Source: Nitrosomonas nitrosa (GTDB lineage Bacteria > Pseudomonadota > Gammaproteobacteria > Burkholderiales > Nitrosomonadaceae). Taken from it: a stretch of DNA of 64,000 nucleotides. Positions 1 to 8,610 of this stretch are shown one piece after another; positions within the stretch are counted from its first letter, which is position 1; the number at the start of each line of letters is the position of its first letter. The stretch is taken from the NCBI RefSeq assembly GCF_003051105.1, contig NZ_QAOO01000010.1, positions 1-64,000 on the forward strand. The letters are read 5' to 3'. A program made the position numbers and the translations under genes. The notes beneath the pieces are model-generated. The model saw only the letters and a list, made by a program, of their open reading frames with translations. It searched no databases and was not told the origin of the DNA.

Positions 1-76
1 GCAATAAAACAACCTCATCCGCAACAAACTGACAAGAATTTTAATAACTATAATCTTTTGAAGTAACCCACCCTAT

Positions 77-120
77 TGCGTGACCAGTGTTTGTAACTGG
101 TCACGCATTTTTGTTTCTTT
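77..120. terminator. Rho-independent terminator hairpin
   Basis: A 12-bp inverted repeat (arms 77-88 and 96-107, core GCGTGACCAGT) closes a 7-base loop and is followed on the + strand by a T-rich run (108-120). This is a classic intrinsic terminator, probably ending a gene that lies to the left of the window. Confidence 0.8.
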
Positions 121-359
121 GGTACCACGAGGAACTTGCAAAATTCAAGAATTAAGCTGAATTAATGGTACGGATGGCCAAAAAAAGAGGAAGTAGCCTA
201 TCCATAAGTGATAAAGTTGAATTGTCAAAGACTCGAAAATCATCAACAAATGAAAAGGCTGCGAGAAACTTTATCACAAACTTGATTAAGCATACAAAGT
301 TCGTTATTTCCCTGGTTATCTGAAGAATTAGGTCCGCTAACGGCAAAGCAACAGGAACT
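121..359. other. Intergenic stretch before the EAL fragment
   Basis: No gene is supported here. A 52-codon + strand frame opens at about 163 (MVRMAKKRG...) and ends at 321. Its start faintly recalls the MAKRRG segment of the GGDEF domain encoded downstream, so the stretch may be further debris of a GGDEF-EAL gene, but the match is too short to claim. Confidence 0.3.
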
Positions 360-551
360 GGGGGTGTGGAAAAGCTGGAACAATTAGCCTTTCTGAAGAG
401 ACAGCATTGCGAAGAAGGACAAGGTTATTTTCTCTGTCGAGCGATTGCCCCAGAGCAATTTACTCATCTGCTGGCAACAGCGTCATGCAATAAACCAAAA
501 TACAAGGGAGCAAATAGCGCTAACGGCAGGTATCGCTTAATTCAGTATTAA
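360..551 (+). pseudogene. Remnant of an EAL-domain (c-di-GMP phosphodiesterase) C-terminus
   Basis: About 60 codons starting at a GVE motif match the last 50 residues of the full-length GGDEF-EAL protein encoded at 2432-4534. Shared blocks include EQLAFLK, QHCEEGQGYF and a diverged P/A-EQF segment. Nothing upstream encodes the rest of an EAL barrel, so this is a decayed or partially duplicated copy and not a working enzyme. Any apparent GTG start at 366 falls inside the conserved motif and is unlikely to be real. The match is read directly by eye; whether the fragment came from duplication of the neighbour or from a lost paralogue is inference. Confidence 0.7.
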
Positions 552-663
552 CCTTACGAATATTTTTATCATTGTGATCAATTTCATATGTGCAATGAGA
601 TATCTCTTTATATGCGGATCCTTCGACTAGATTCATGTGTTCGAGTCAAGGCTGGAAAGACGG

Positions 664-1833
664 CTAGAAATGATAATGTGCACCGATGCCGAGATACTCG
701 ACTTTCTCTGTAAAAAACTGTCCGGTTGGGGAATTACCGTGGAAGTATTCGATAAGAAATTGAAGCCTTCTGTCGAAGGTTTGTAAATTGTCAAACTGAA
801 AACCGGCTCTCGCTGAAACATCGGCATTCCAATTGTTTTGCTCGTGATTCTTGATGTCTACTGCCAGGACTGGCCGCATGGAAGCTATTTCGAGGCGCCA
901 TGGACTGCGGAATTCTATGCCATACTGAATGTACCAAGGTCTGATCGATGAGGGCTGCTTGCGGAAAATGCCGCCGCCGCCGCCATAAACACGCACGCCA
1001 TAAGGCAGTTCATAAGAAAGCCTGAGATCGGCTGCTTCAAAACTGAGATTGATGCGCTCCAGACTAGTGAGCTTTCTTAACAGAAACTCATCGCCGAGAT
1101 GAGAGCTTTGGTGGTAGACACGGGCAAAAGCGGATGCCTGCCGCGCGCGTAAGCTGGCATACGCGGCTGCGATAAAATCTGTGTTGACAAGATCGGATGA
1201 GGGGGCGTCCAGATTAAAGTCGCTGAAGACGCCAGCCTGAAGTCCTGCTTCCCATTGCACCATGGATTGGCCTATGTTGGCGCGGTAAAACGGGATCGTT
1301 TCGCCGAAGCTGACTGCGCCATTATTATTGCCGTCGACATTATTACCGATATAGTTACGATAGGTCGCTGAGAAATGCGCCCACCTTGGATCGGCCAGTA
1401 GTGGTTTGAATAGATGGCCTTCGGGCAATATGCCGGTCGCAAGCATTGCATGGCCTGTAGTCGGAATGCCTTCCTCGGTGATGGCTTCTTCCGACACTGG
1501 AGAAGTCGGTGGAAATTGATGAGCGGTACGTTCAGCGATTGCGACATGGTTGACACCGGGTATTTCCGAAAGTGTCTGCATTATTTTGACATGATCGTCT
1601 GCTGCAACTTTATCGGCTGGAATGGTGATATTGCCATTCTGTACCGTTAGGGAGGGCGCATCGATCTTGAATGCATGCTTGAGTACGGCAGTAGCGTAGC
1701 CAGCGATATAAGAATCATCAGGTATTGTGGCGTTTGCAGTGGCCACCCTAAACAATAAGCTTGCGATGACTAATTGAAGACTTAATACTTTTATCGTACT
1801 CATCAAAATACGATCAGAATCAATTTTCATCAT
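664..1833 (-). CDS. DUF1207 outer-membrane protein with N-terminal BON-like domain
   Basis: The 389-residue protein starts with a hydrophobic signal segment (about residues 11-35), then a BON-like stretch (about 40-100: an alpha-beta pattern ending in PGVNHVAIAE), then a long DUF1207 region from LPEGHLFKPLLADPRWAH onward. It ends in an aromatic residue (YHF), as outer-membrane beta-barrels do, and the C-terminal half alternates polar and hydrophobic residues like barrel strands. DUF1207 has no assigned activity. The start at 1833 is supported by a GAGGGGGG tract directly upstream; ATGs at 1830 and 1803 are alternatives, the latter giving a tidier signal peptide. It stands alone, convergent with the EAL remnant. 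Confidence 0.75.
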   Translation of the reverse strand: MMKIDSDRILMSTIKVLSLQLVIASLLFRVATANATIPDDSYIAGYATAVLKHAFKIDAPSLTVQNGNITIPADKVAADDHVKIMQTLSEIPGVNHVAIAERTAHQFPPTSPVSEEAITEEGIPTTGHAMLATGILPEGHLFKPLLADPRWAHFSATYRNYIGNNVDGNNNGAVSFGETIPFYRANIGQSMVQWEAGLQAGVFSDFNLDAPSSDLVNTDFIAAAYASLRARQASAFARVYHQSSHLGDEFLLRKLTSLERINLSFEAADLRLSYELPYGVRVYGGGGGIFRKQPSSIRPWYIQYGIEFRSPWRLEIASMRPVLAVDIKNHEQNNWNADVSARAGFQFDNLQTFDRRLQFLIEYFHGNSPTGQFFTEKVEYLGIGAHYHF

Positions 1834-2431
1834 GCCCCCCTCGGTTTTGTATTTATTTTTCCCGGTCTCTTTTTGTCTGGCTACATTTTTGATTGATCAT
1901 TAGTTTTCGGATTTTCTGGTCGGCTGCCAGAGTTTCAAGACATCGTGAAATAGAGCTGAGGAAGTGCCCTGTATCAGCTATTTGCGAGAGGAATGCCCTA
2001 TCCGTATTTAATGTACTTTAGTCCACTTCCATACTACTTCTCATTTGTATCAAAATAAATAAACTGTCAGTTATTGTACGATCGTTTTTTATCGTGGAAA
2101 CGTATCGACCCAATGCTATCTCATCAGCCATGAGTAAATCTATTCTCGTGAGAAAGGATAATCCGGCTGGTTGGGTCAACTATTTAAACAATAATCTGCC
2201 TGGATCCCTGGTAGATCATAATATTATGATGATGAATAATAATACAATCTCTGCTATAAGATTTACGTGCATCTCTTGCGAACGCTGGTTTTGGTGCAAA
2301 TTGCTTGATTCGATCGGTAAGCGGCGATGTGTCATGCTTTGAGTAAGGCAGTAATTTACTGAATCAATGGCAATGTTTTCTGGTAGTAAGACTATCTATC
2401 CACTCCGTTTGGTTTAACTGGAGGATCTGGT
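1834..2431. other. 598-bp divergent intergenic region
   Basis: It lies between the minus-strand DUF1207 gene and the plus-strand GGDEF-EAL gene, so it should contain both promoters. I could not single out a convincing -35/-10 pair. An 82-codon frame at 2094-2342 has no recognisable domain and poor coding character, so it is left out. Confidence 0.4.
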
Positions 2432-4534
2432 TTGAATACAATTCTGATTATTACGGATAATGACACTGATGCGAAGTTATTGCATGATGTGCTGACGCAA
2501 GCGAACGAGGATGCCTTCAATATTGAATGGGTGAAACATTTATCCAGCGGGCTTGAGCGTTTACGCGCCGGGGCTGTCGACGCAATTCTGGTAGATCTAT
2601 CGCTGCCTGATAGTCAGGGTATTGCAACACTAGATAAGTTATTTGCGGTCTCATCCCAGATTCCTATTATCCCTCTTTGTACCACGAATAACGAAATGCT
2701 TACGGCCGAAATGATGCAGCGTGGTGTACAAGCTTATCTATCCAAAGAACACCTTGATAGCAATCTGGTCCCTCAGTCATTGCGTAATATCATCTTGCGC
2801 AAGGCGGCAGAGGCGTTGCTTTATATAGAAAAAAGACGTACAGAAATTACACTCAGCTTTATCAGCGACGCGGTGATCTATACCGATGTGGCAGGCAAAG
2901 TTAGTTTCATGAACGCTGCAGCAGAAGGGTTGACAGGATGGTCTAGAAATGAAGCGCAGGGGCATCATATCAATGAAATCATGCGGCTCATCGATGATGA
3001 AACGCGTCAACTAGTTGATAACCCTGTCGAATGGATCGTACGGCGCGGCAAATCATTGACTCTGACCGATGCGAATACTCATTTGATTAGGCGGGATGGC
3101 CGCAAGGCGGTAGTTGGTGTTTCAGCGGCGCTTGTTCACGATAATGCTGGAAGATCCATCGGATCGGTGATCGTATTCCACGGTATTACGGCGATACAAG
3201 TAATGGCGGCAAAAATGGCCTATCTGGCGCAACATGATACCCTGACCAACTTGCCGAACCGCATGTTGCTCAATGATCGCATCACCCAGGCGATTGCTAT
3301 GGCGAAAAGGCGGGGCACGCATTTAGCGCTGCTTTTTCTGGATTTGGATAATTTTAAGCACATCAATGATACGCTTGGGCATGGCGTAGGGGACAAGTTG
3401 CTGCAATCCATTGCGAAAAGGTTGTGTGATAGCGTGCGTGGTTCCGATACGGTGAGCCGACTGGGTGGTGATGAGTTCGTGATAGTGGTAATGCAAGATA
3501 AGCATGCACAAGATGCCGCATTAACCGCTGAAAAGTTGCTGACTGCTCTGGCAGCACCTCATTTGATAGCTGGCCATACGCTCCATGTGACGACCAGCAT
3601 TGGCATCAGTATCTTTCCTACTGATGGTGAGGATGCCGAGGCATTGATCAAGAGTGCCGATATCGCGATGTATCATGCTAAAGAAAAGGGGCGCAATAAT
3701 TATCAATTTTTCAAGGATGAAATGAATACGCGCACGGCTGAGCGGTTGGCGATCGAGGGCTATTTGCGGGACGCACTCGAGCGCAATGAGTTCATCTTGC
3801 ACTACCAACCCAAAGTCAACTTGGAAACTGGCATGATTACCGGTGCAGAGGCATTGTTACGGTGGCTGCATCCAGAATGGGGTTTAGTGATGCCGGAGCG
3901 TTTTGTGCAAATTGCGGAAGATAGTGGCTTGATAATACCGATTGGCCGTTGGGTGTTACGTGAAGCGTGTATGCAGGCGAAACGCTGGGAAGAAACAGGG
4001 CTTAGGCTGGATTCGATCGCTGTGAATATTTCGGCAGTAGAATTCCGTCTCAAAGATTTTGCCAATTCGGTATATACGATTCTTAACGAAACCGGGCTCA
4101 ATCCCCAGCGTTTGCAGTTGGAAATTACTGAAAGCATCTTGATGCGTGATGTTGAATCCAGTATCACGATACTTCACCAACTCAAGACCATAGGGGTGAA
4201 ACTGGTCATCGATGATTTTGGTACAGGCTGTTCCAGTGTAAACTATCTCCATCAGTTTTCGATCGATACACTCAAAATCGCCCCGGCATTCGTACAGGAA
4301 ATTGGGCACGACAATGGTAACAATGGTGTTATCGTGTCTGCAGTTATCGCAATGGGTGCAAGCCTCAAGCAGCATGTAACCGCTGAAGGGGTGGAAAAAT
4401 GGGAGCAGCTCGCTTTTCTAAAGGTACAGCACTGCGAAGAGGGGCAAGGTTATTTTTTCAGCCGGCCGATTGTGGCGGAGCAATTCGCTCAATTGCTGAT
4501 AACGGGCCTGAGTGATAGAAACAGGGTTAGTTAG
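2432..4534 (+). CDS. Response regulator with REC-PAS-GGDEF-EAL domains
   Basis: Cytoplasmic c-di-GMP turnover protein of 700 residues. Order: receiver domain (1-125; acceptor Asp55 in VDLSLPD, Lys105), PAS (about 135-255), GGDEF (about 265-430) with intact GGDEF at 345-349 and an inhibitory RGSD site at 337-340, then EAL (about 440-690) with EALLRW at 473-478, a DDFGTG loop and a GVE motif. The EAL segment normally reading LKID reads LKIA, so phosphodiesterase activity is doubtful; the cyclase motifs look complete. A TTG start is chosen because GGAGGA lies six bases upstream and the REC fold begins at once. No histidine kinase is adjacent. Confidence 0.92.
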   Translation: MNTILIITDNDTDAKLLHDVLTQANEDAFNIEWVKHLSSGLERLRAGAVDAILVDLSLPDSQGIATLDKLFAVSSQIPIIPLCTTNNEMLTAEMMQRGVQAYLSKEHLDSNLVPQSLRNIILRKAAEALLYIEKRRTEITLSFISDAVIYTDVAGKVSFMNAAAEGLTGWSRNEAQGHHINEIMRLIDDETRQLVDNPVEWIVRRGKSLTLTDANTHLIRRDGRKAVVGVSAALVHDNAGRSIGSVIVFHGITAIQVMAAKMAYLAQHDTLTNLPNRMLLNDRITQAIAMAKRRGTHLALLFLDLDNFKHINDTLGHGVGDKLLQSIAKRLCDSVRGSDTVSRLGGDEFVIVVMQDKHAQDAALTAEKLLTALAAPHLIAGHTLHVTTSIGISIFPTDGEDAEALIKSADIAMYHAKEKGRNNYQFFKDEMNTRTAERLAIEGYLRDALERNEFILHYQPKVNLETGMITGAEALLRWLHPEWGLVMPERFVQIAEDSGLIIPIGRWVLREACMQAKRWEETGLRLDSIAVNISAVEFRLKDFANSVYTILNETGLNPQRLQLEITESILMRDVESSITILHQLKTIGVKLVIDDFGTGCSSVNYLHQFSIDTLKIAPAFVQEIGHDNGNNGVIVSAVIAMGASLKQHVTAEGVEKWEQLAFLKVQHCEEGQGYFFSRPIVAEQFAQLLITGLSDRNRVS

Positions 4535-4616
4535 ATTTTAGAACCTGGACAAGACAGTCAGTTCTAGCAGGGTTCATTCAGCGATAGCCATACTCGTCTA
4601 TCAGACAAAATAGCGC

Positions 4617-5432
4617 TTACCCACCCTCGCGAAATCCCGGATAGAGCGTCATGCCGCCATCAATATACAACGTAGCACCAACCACATAATCAGAAGCATC
4701 AGAAGCGAGCCACACTACGGCTTGAGCGACATCTGCAGGATCACCAATACGCTCATAGGGAATCAGCTTCAACAAATTTGCTTCCATTTCAGGGGTTTCC
4801 CAGGCGCTTCGATTAATCGGCGTACGAATAGCGCCTGGCGACACAGCGTTGACTCTAATTTTCATGTGGGCAACTTCCTGCGCCAAGCTTTTCATGAACA
4901 TCAGCAATCCACCTTTTGAGGCAGCATAGTTTACATGGCCTGCCCAAGGAATGATGTCATGCACCGAGGAAGTACAAACAATCTTGCCGGTCGCACAGGA
5001 TAATTCCGGCACAACTCCTCGGCGAAGAAATTCCTTGACTGCTTCGCGGGCGCACAAAAACTGGCCGGTAAGATTGACTGCCATGACTGAATCCCATTGG
5101 GCCAAAGTCATGTCAACAAATGGCGCATACTGTTGAATGCCCGCATTAGCGACCAATATATCGAGACTCCCCCAAGTTTCAATGACCTGTTGAAACATTG
5201 CGATTACTTGATCTTCTTGGCTGACATCCGCTTGAATCGTAATCGCTTCACCGCCTGAGGTCTGAATTTCAGCTACCAGCGCCTGTGCTTCCTCAACATT
5301 TGATAAATAGTTAATTGCCACCCGCGCACCCGCTTCAGCCAATGCGAGCGCAATTGCAGCACCAATACCTGAATTTCCACCGGTAACAAGCGCACGTTGC
5401 CCGACCAGTGACTTCTCGATTATATGCGGCAT
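4617..5432 (-). CDS. SDR oxidoreductase, glucose 1-dehydrogenase-like
   Basis: Classical short-chain dehydrogenase of 271 residues. It has the Rossmann motif TGGNSGIG (17-24), NAG (96-98), catalytic Ser155/156, Tyr169 and Lys173 (YAASK), and a C-terminal VVGATLYIDGGMTLYPGF block like that of glucose 1-dehydrogenases. The likely reaction is NAD(P)-dependent oxidation of an aldose such as glucose to its lactone. It is the last gene of a minus-strand operon with a lactonase-type SMP-30 protein 35 bp upstream and gluconokinase before that, which supports a sugar-to-gluconate role. The exact substrate cannot be read from sequence; other SDR alcohol dehydrogenases share these motifs. Confidence 0.85.
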   Translation of the reverse strand: MPHIIEKSLVGQRALVTGGNSGIGAAIALALAEAGARVAINYLSNVEEAQALVAEIQTSGGEAITIQADVSQEDQVIAMFQQVIETWGSLDILVANAGIQQYAPFVDMTLAQWDSVMAVNLTGQFLCAREAVKEFLRRGVVPELSCATGKIVCTSSVHDIIPWAGHVNYAASKGGLLMFMKSLAQEVAHMKIRVNAVSPGAIRTPINRSAWETPEMEANLLKLIPYERIGDPADVAQAVVWLASDASDYVVGATLYIDGGMTLYPGFREGG

Positions 5433-5467
5433 AATTCTCTGTCCATTTCTATACTTTCATAAAAAAA

Positions 5468-6316
5468 TCACGGCAACCCCATGCCCGATATCGCTGTTTC
5501 GGTTATTTCAATGCGTCCCGATTTCAGAATATTAGCTTTGTTGGGATCGTCAGTTTCAGAAGTTGTTATGAACAACATTCGGCGCTTCGGACCGCCCAAC
5601 ATGCAAGCATAAGGCACACCCACCGGTTTGATGCGAGCCAATACCTTACCGCCTCGTTCGACCCGGATCACTTCGCCGGTACCGGGACTGGCAACCCAAA
5701 TGGCGCCCTCGGCATCAAGACAAATCCCGTCTGGCGTAATCCGGCCTAAATCGGCCCAAATCCGGGCATCATAGAGTAATCCGTCGTCGCCGATCGTGAA
5801 TGCAGTCAAGCGTGATGCGAAGGTTTCGGCGACGACTAGTGTCGTTCCATCCGGGGTGATTACACAACCGTTAGGAAAAAGCAAATCTTCAGCCGCGATC
5901 CGACAACTACCGTTCACTTCGACCGCTATCAGACAGGTCCTGGTCTGTGGCGCCCCTCCATGTAAATCATAACCGAAGTTACCGACATAAACACGCCCAT
6001 CAGCTGTTGCGATCATGTCGTTGCAATGATACGGCGCCAGTACGGATAGATCAGCATACCGGGTCCATGCTTGATTTCCGATACGATAAACGGCCCGCTC
6101 GGTCATCGCGACAACTAAGGGTGTTCCGTCAGGTAACCAAGCTAGTCCGCCCGGTAGATCGTCGGTTTCCAGTATGCATTCTGCCTGTCCGTCGAGTTTA
6201 ACAGTCATAACTCGCCGTGCATGCTGATCGGTAAACCATAAGCGATCACCGTGCCAACGAGGTGCTTCTGGAAAAGCCAGCCCGGTCAACAGAGTCTCGG
6301 TCTTATGCTCCATCAT
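5468..6316 (-). CDS. SMP-30/gluconolactonase family protein
   Basis: A six-bladed beta-propeller lactonase of 282 residues. The N-terminal FPEAPRW segment carries the usual metal-binding Glu17. The family signatures W-PDG-PLVV, HCNDM and PDGICLDAEGAIWVA (a further metal Asp) are all visible. Members hydrolyse sugar lactones, for example gluconolactone to gluconate. Its first 14 bases overlap the end of the gluconokinase gene, so the two are translationally coupled, and the SDR dehydrogenase follows. The trio reads as glucose oxidation, lactone opening and phosphorylation. No signal peptide is seen, so it should be cytoplasmic. Confidence 0.85.
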   Translation of the reverse strand: MMEHKTETLLTGLAFPEAPRWHGDRLWFTDQHARRVMTVKLDGQAECILETDDLPGGLAWLPDGTPLVVAMTERAVYRIGNQAWTRYADLSVLAPYHCNDMIATADGRVYVGNFGYDLHGGAPQTRTCLIAVEVNGSCRIAAEDLLFPNGCVITPDGTTLVVAETFASRLTAFTIGDDGLLYDARIWADLGRITPDGICLDAEGAIWVASPGTGEVIRVERGGKVLARIKPVGVPYACMLGGPKRRMLFITTSETDDPNKANILKSGRIEITETAISGMGLP

Positions 6317-6869
6317 TCTCGTTCTCCAGCGAAATCAACCAGTTTGAAATCGAATCAACTATTGTCTCGACCGGTTGATCGCTATTTATTAAAAGGATGT
6401 CGTCCGTTAATTTCAAAGCGGCGAGTTGGCTATCGAGCAAATCTGCCCCCATGAAATGATTCTGTCGCGACACCAGGCGTTGATGCAGGTCTTCGCGGTC
6501 ACCAATCAAGAATACAAAATTCACATTACTCTCAGTTCCGCGCAATATCTTGCGGTAATTTGCTTTCAATGCTGAACAAGCCAGCACCGCCGACCTGCCT
6601 TTATCGAGATAACGGGTTATTTCGTTGTGCAAGCGACTCAACCAGGGTCTTCGATCGTCATCGTCCAGAGGCTCGTTACGGCGCATTTTTTTGATATTCG
6701 CTTCGGAATGAAACATGTCGCCTTCGATGAAAGGCCAACTCAAACGCTCGGCAAGTGCTTTGCCAACCGTTGATTTACCGCTACCAGAAACACCACCGAT
6801 GATCAAGATGCGCCCGGCGCTATGCTGGTTTCTGGTCGATGATTGCATATCCGATTCCGAGATCCTCAT
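6303..6869 (-). CDS. gntK: Gluconokinase (GntK family)
   Basis: A 188-residue P-loop kinase that phosphorylates D-gluconate to 6-phosphogluconate with ATP. Walker A GVSGSGKST sits at 26-34; the family blocks F-EGD-FHS-ANI-KM, PL-D-DR-PWL and VLACSALK-YR-LRG follow in order, with MGA-LL-SQ near the C-terminus. The first seven or so residues are extra, and Met8 is a possible alternative start. The start codon overlaps the stop of the upstream GH13 gene (ATGA) and its end overlaps the SMP-30 gene, so it is in the middle of a tightly packed operon. 6-Phosphogluconate would feed the pentose phosphate or Entner-Doudoroff route. Confidence 0.9.
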   Translation of the reverse strand: MRISESDMQSSTRNQHSAGRILIIGGVSGSGKSTVGKALAERLSWPFIEGDMFHSEANIKKMRRNEPLDDDDRRPWLSRLHNEITRYLDKGRSAVLACSALKANYRKILRGTESNVNFVFLIGDREDLHQRLVSRQNHFMGADLLDSQLAALKLTDDILLINSDQPVETIVDSISNWLISLENENDGA

Positions 6870-8332
6870 CTATTCTGCAGCGTAAATACATGATAGCCCC
6901 ACGCAGGAAAATCGAGCAACATTTGCTCTGCATTTATTTCGATGCGCAGGGCTGGCGACTTTGAACTCATCAGGTCTTGCTGCGGGTTTTCGTTAATTGG
7001 CGGCTCCTGCCAAACGACCCGACATTGTCCGGGATGTGCCGCGTAGTTCACGGCAATCCAAGTTACTTTACCTTCATCTTGCCAGCAATAAATGATGAAA
7101 TGCTCCCAAGACTCGTTGCCTTGTTCGTTCGGACAGCATTTCGCCAAAACCCATTTCCCGTGCCGAAACACCGGCTTTTGTAAAGTCTGCAGCAGACCAC
7201 TGTAAAACTCGCTCAACTCTTTATCGACGGCTTCATCCGGACCTCGACACAGATGAATCGGAATATGCACACTTTTTCCTGCTAATTGCCCATCATGAAA
7301 AAACCGCAAACCCGGTGCTAGAAACGTAATGATCGCTGCTGCTTTATGGATTTCATGCGGAAACGTTTCTGCAGCGCGCGGCTCGTCGTGATTTTCGAGG
7401 AATCGTGCCAGTTTTTGCTGAAAATCGAGACCGGCGCCAAGATGTTCACGCACCGGATAGCCGACTCGAGCTCTGAGCCTATCGTAAAGTCGCTTGTCAT
7501 AAGTAAAATCGAAGCCTTGTTGTTGTAGCGTCCATTCAAGGTCCCAATAAACCTTTGCAAGCAACACGAAATCGGGAAAACGTTTCCGCACCGCTGTAAT
7601 CGCCTTGGGCCAAAACGGCTCTATCGTTTTCCCCCCCAGGTTCTCTCGAAGACTTCCGGTAAAATCAGCATCGCCATATCGCTGCGCACGCCATCGCGGC
7701 GCGATCGCGAGCAATTCATCAATCATCGCAGCTTGCAGGGCTGACTGGCTGTAATCCAGCTGTAGCACATCTGGCCAGCCGTTGAAATAAGGATCGCGAC
7801 CGTAAGCGAATACCCGCCTGCCTTGGTTAGTTTCGAGCGCGATATAATTTTGCGGTTCGCGATCGATATCCTGAGTCGAGCCTTGGATATAAAATTCCGG
7901 GTGTTTCTGAACCCAGGGGTGATCGAGTGCGGTGTGATTCGGTACGAAATCGAGTATCAACCGCAACCTGCATTGGTTTAGCTGTTTGTGCACGTGGGCC
8001 AACGCCTCATCTCCACCCAATTCTTCGGTTGTCTGATAACGCACGACTGCGAAGCAGGAGCCGCAGATATCGCTTTCGGACAAATCGACAAGATTGGCAC
8101 GAAAGCCTTCTTGCCAAGCTTCATGGCTGCGGGAAATGCTGCCTCCGGCCTTGCCGATTTGCCAAATATCCAAGAGCCAAACCCAATCAAAACCTTGCTT
8201 GGCAATGCCTTGCCATTCGCTGTCTGGCCAACTATCGATGCCGACTGCTTGGTCAACCTGGCTAAGGAATCGCCGATGCCGAACCCGAGTATTGATTTGA
8301 TAAAGTGAAGGATAGTTAGAAATCTCCATCAC
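6866..8332 (-). CDS. GH13 alpha-amylase-family protein with damaged active site
   Basis: The 488-residue reading frame follows the (beta/alpha)8 GH13 fold: region I LILDFVPNHT, region IV FLENHDEPRAA, and a C-terminal beta domain. Region II, which should carry the nucleophile Asp, is missing in this frame (residues about 211-232 read WRAQRYGDADFTG). The same bases one frame over encode DGVRSDMAML, the expected motif. Two compensating one-base shifts, near 7700 and in a seven-G run at 7631-7637, explain this. The acid/base Glu expected in AEVYWDLEW is Lys (AKVYWDLEW). As written, the enzyme should be inactive. It is the second gene of the sugar operon and couples to gntK by an ATGA overlap. Confidence 0.8.
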   Translation of the reverse strand: MMEISNYPSLYQINTRVRHRRFLSQVDQAVGIDSWPDSEWQGIAKQGFDWVWLLDIWQIGKAGGSISRSHEAWQEGFRANLVDLSESDICGSCFAVVRYQTTEELGGDEALAHVHKQLNQCRLRLILDFVPNHTALDHPWVQKHPEFYIQGSTQDIDREPQNYIALETNQGRRVFAYGRDPYFNGWPDVLQLDYSQSALQAAMIDELLAIAPRWRAQRYGDADFTGSLRENLGGKTIEPFWPKAITAVRKRFPDFVLLAKVYWDLEWTLQQQGFDFTYDKRLYDRLRARVGYPVREHLGAGLDFQQKLARFLENHDEPRAAETFPHEIHKAAAIITFLAPGLRFFHDGQLAGKSVHIPIHLCRGPDEAVDKELSEFYSGLLQTLQKPVFRHGKWVLAKCCPNEQGNESWEHFIIYCWQDEGKVTWIAVNYAAHPGQCRVVWQEPPINENPQQDLMSSKSPALRIEINAEQMLLDFPAWGYHVFTLQNR

Positions 8333-8333
8333 A

Positions 8334-8549
8334 TTACCTTATTTGCTCGGGTGTGTCATCGGGCGAATCGGCTAAAGTCGCGACAACTTCCTGCATGCCA
8401 TTCTTGAGCAACTCCTCGCGATCGAGCGAACCAAAAATCGTCAATAGGGAAGCCAGCGTACCAGTCCAACCGGTTTGATGGCTGGCGTCCAGTCCCGAAC
8501 CATCATCGCCATGAAAATATTCGTAGAACAACAGATAATCTCGGATCAA
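8334..8549 (-). pseudogene. C-terminal fragment of a GH63-type glucosidase
   Basis: About 71 codons carry the [15 protein letters not shown] and ASHQTGWTG signatures found at the extreme C-terminus of MGS/GH63-type glucosidases of several hundred residues. The upstream part is absent: the frame runs into an 8-bp tandem repeat (8571-8610) and then non-coding DNA. No ATG begins it (the nominal start is TTG inside conserved sequence). It lies 1 bp ahead of the GH13 gene in the same orientation, so a complete glucosidase once headed this operon. Fragment status is read directly; the family name rests on the short signature. Confidence 0.65.
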
Positions 8550-8570
8550 TTGCCGGGTAGGCTTATTAAG

Positions 8571-8610
8571 AGAATAAGAGAATAAGAGAATAAGAGAATA
8601 AGGGAATAGG
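8571..8610. repeat. 8-bp tandem repeat AGAATAAG, about 4-5 copies
   Basis: Four exact AGAATAAG units (8571-8602) are followed by a degenerate fifth (GGAATAGG). Because the unit is not a multiple of three, copy-number change would shift any frame reading through it. It marks the 5' break point of the glucosidase remnant. Confidence 0.85.

Noticed and set aside
2094..2342. 82-codon + strand frame in the DUF1207/GGDEF-EAL spacer
   Set aside because: No domain, no ribosome site, low-complexity Met/Asn run, and composition unlike neighbouring genes.
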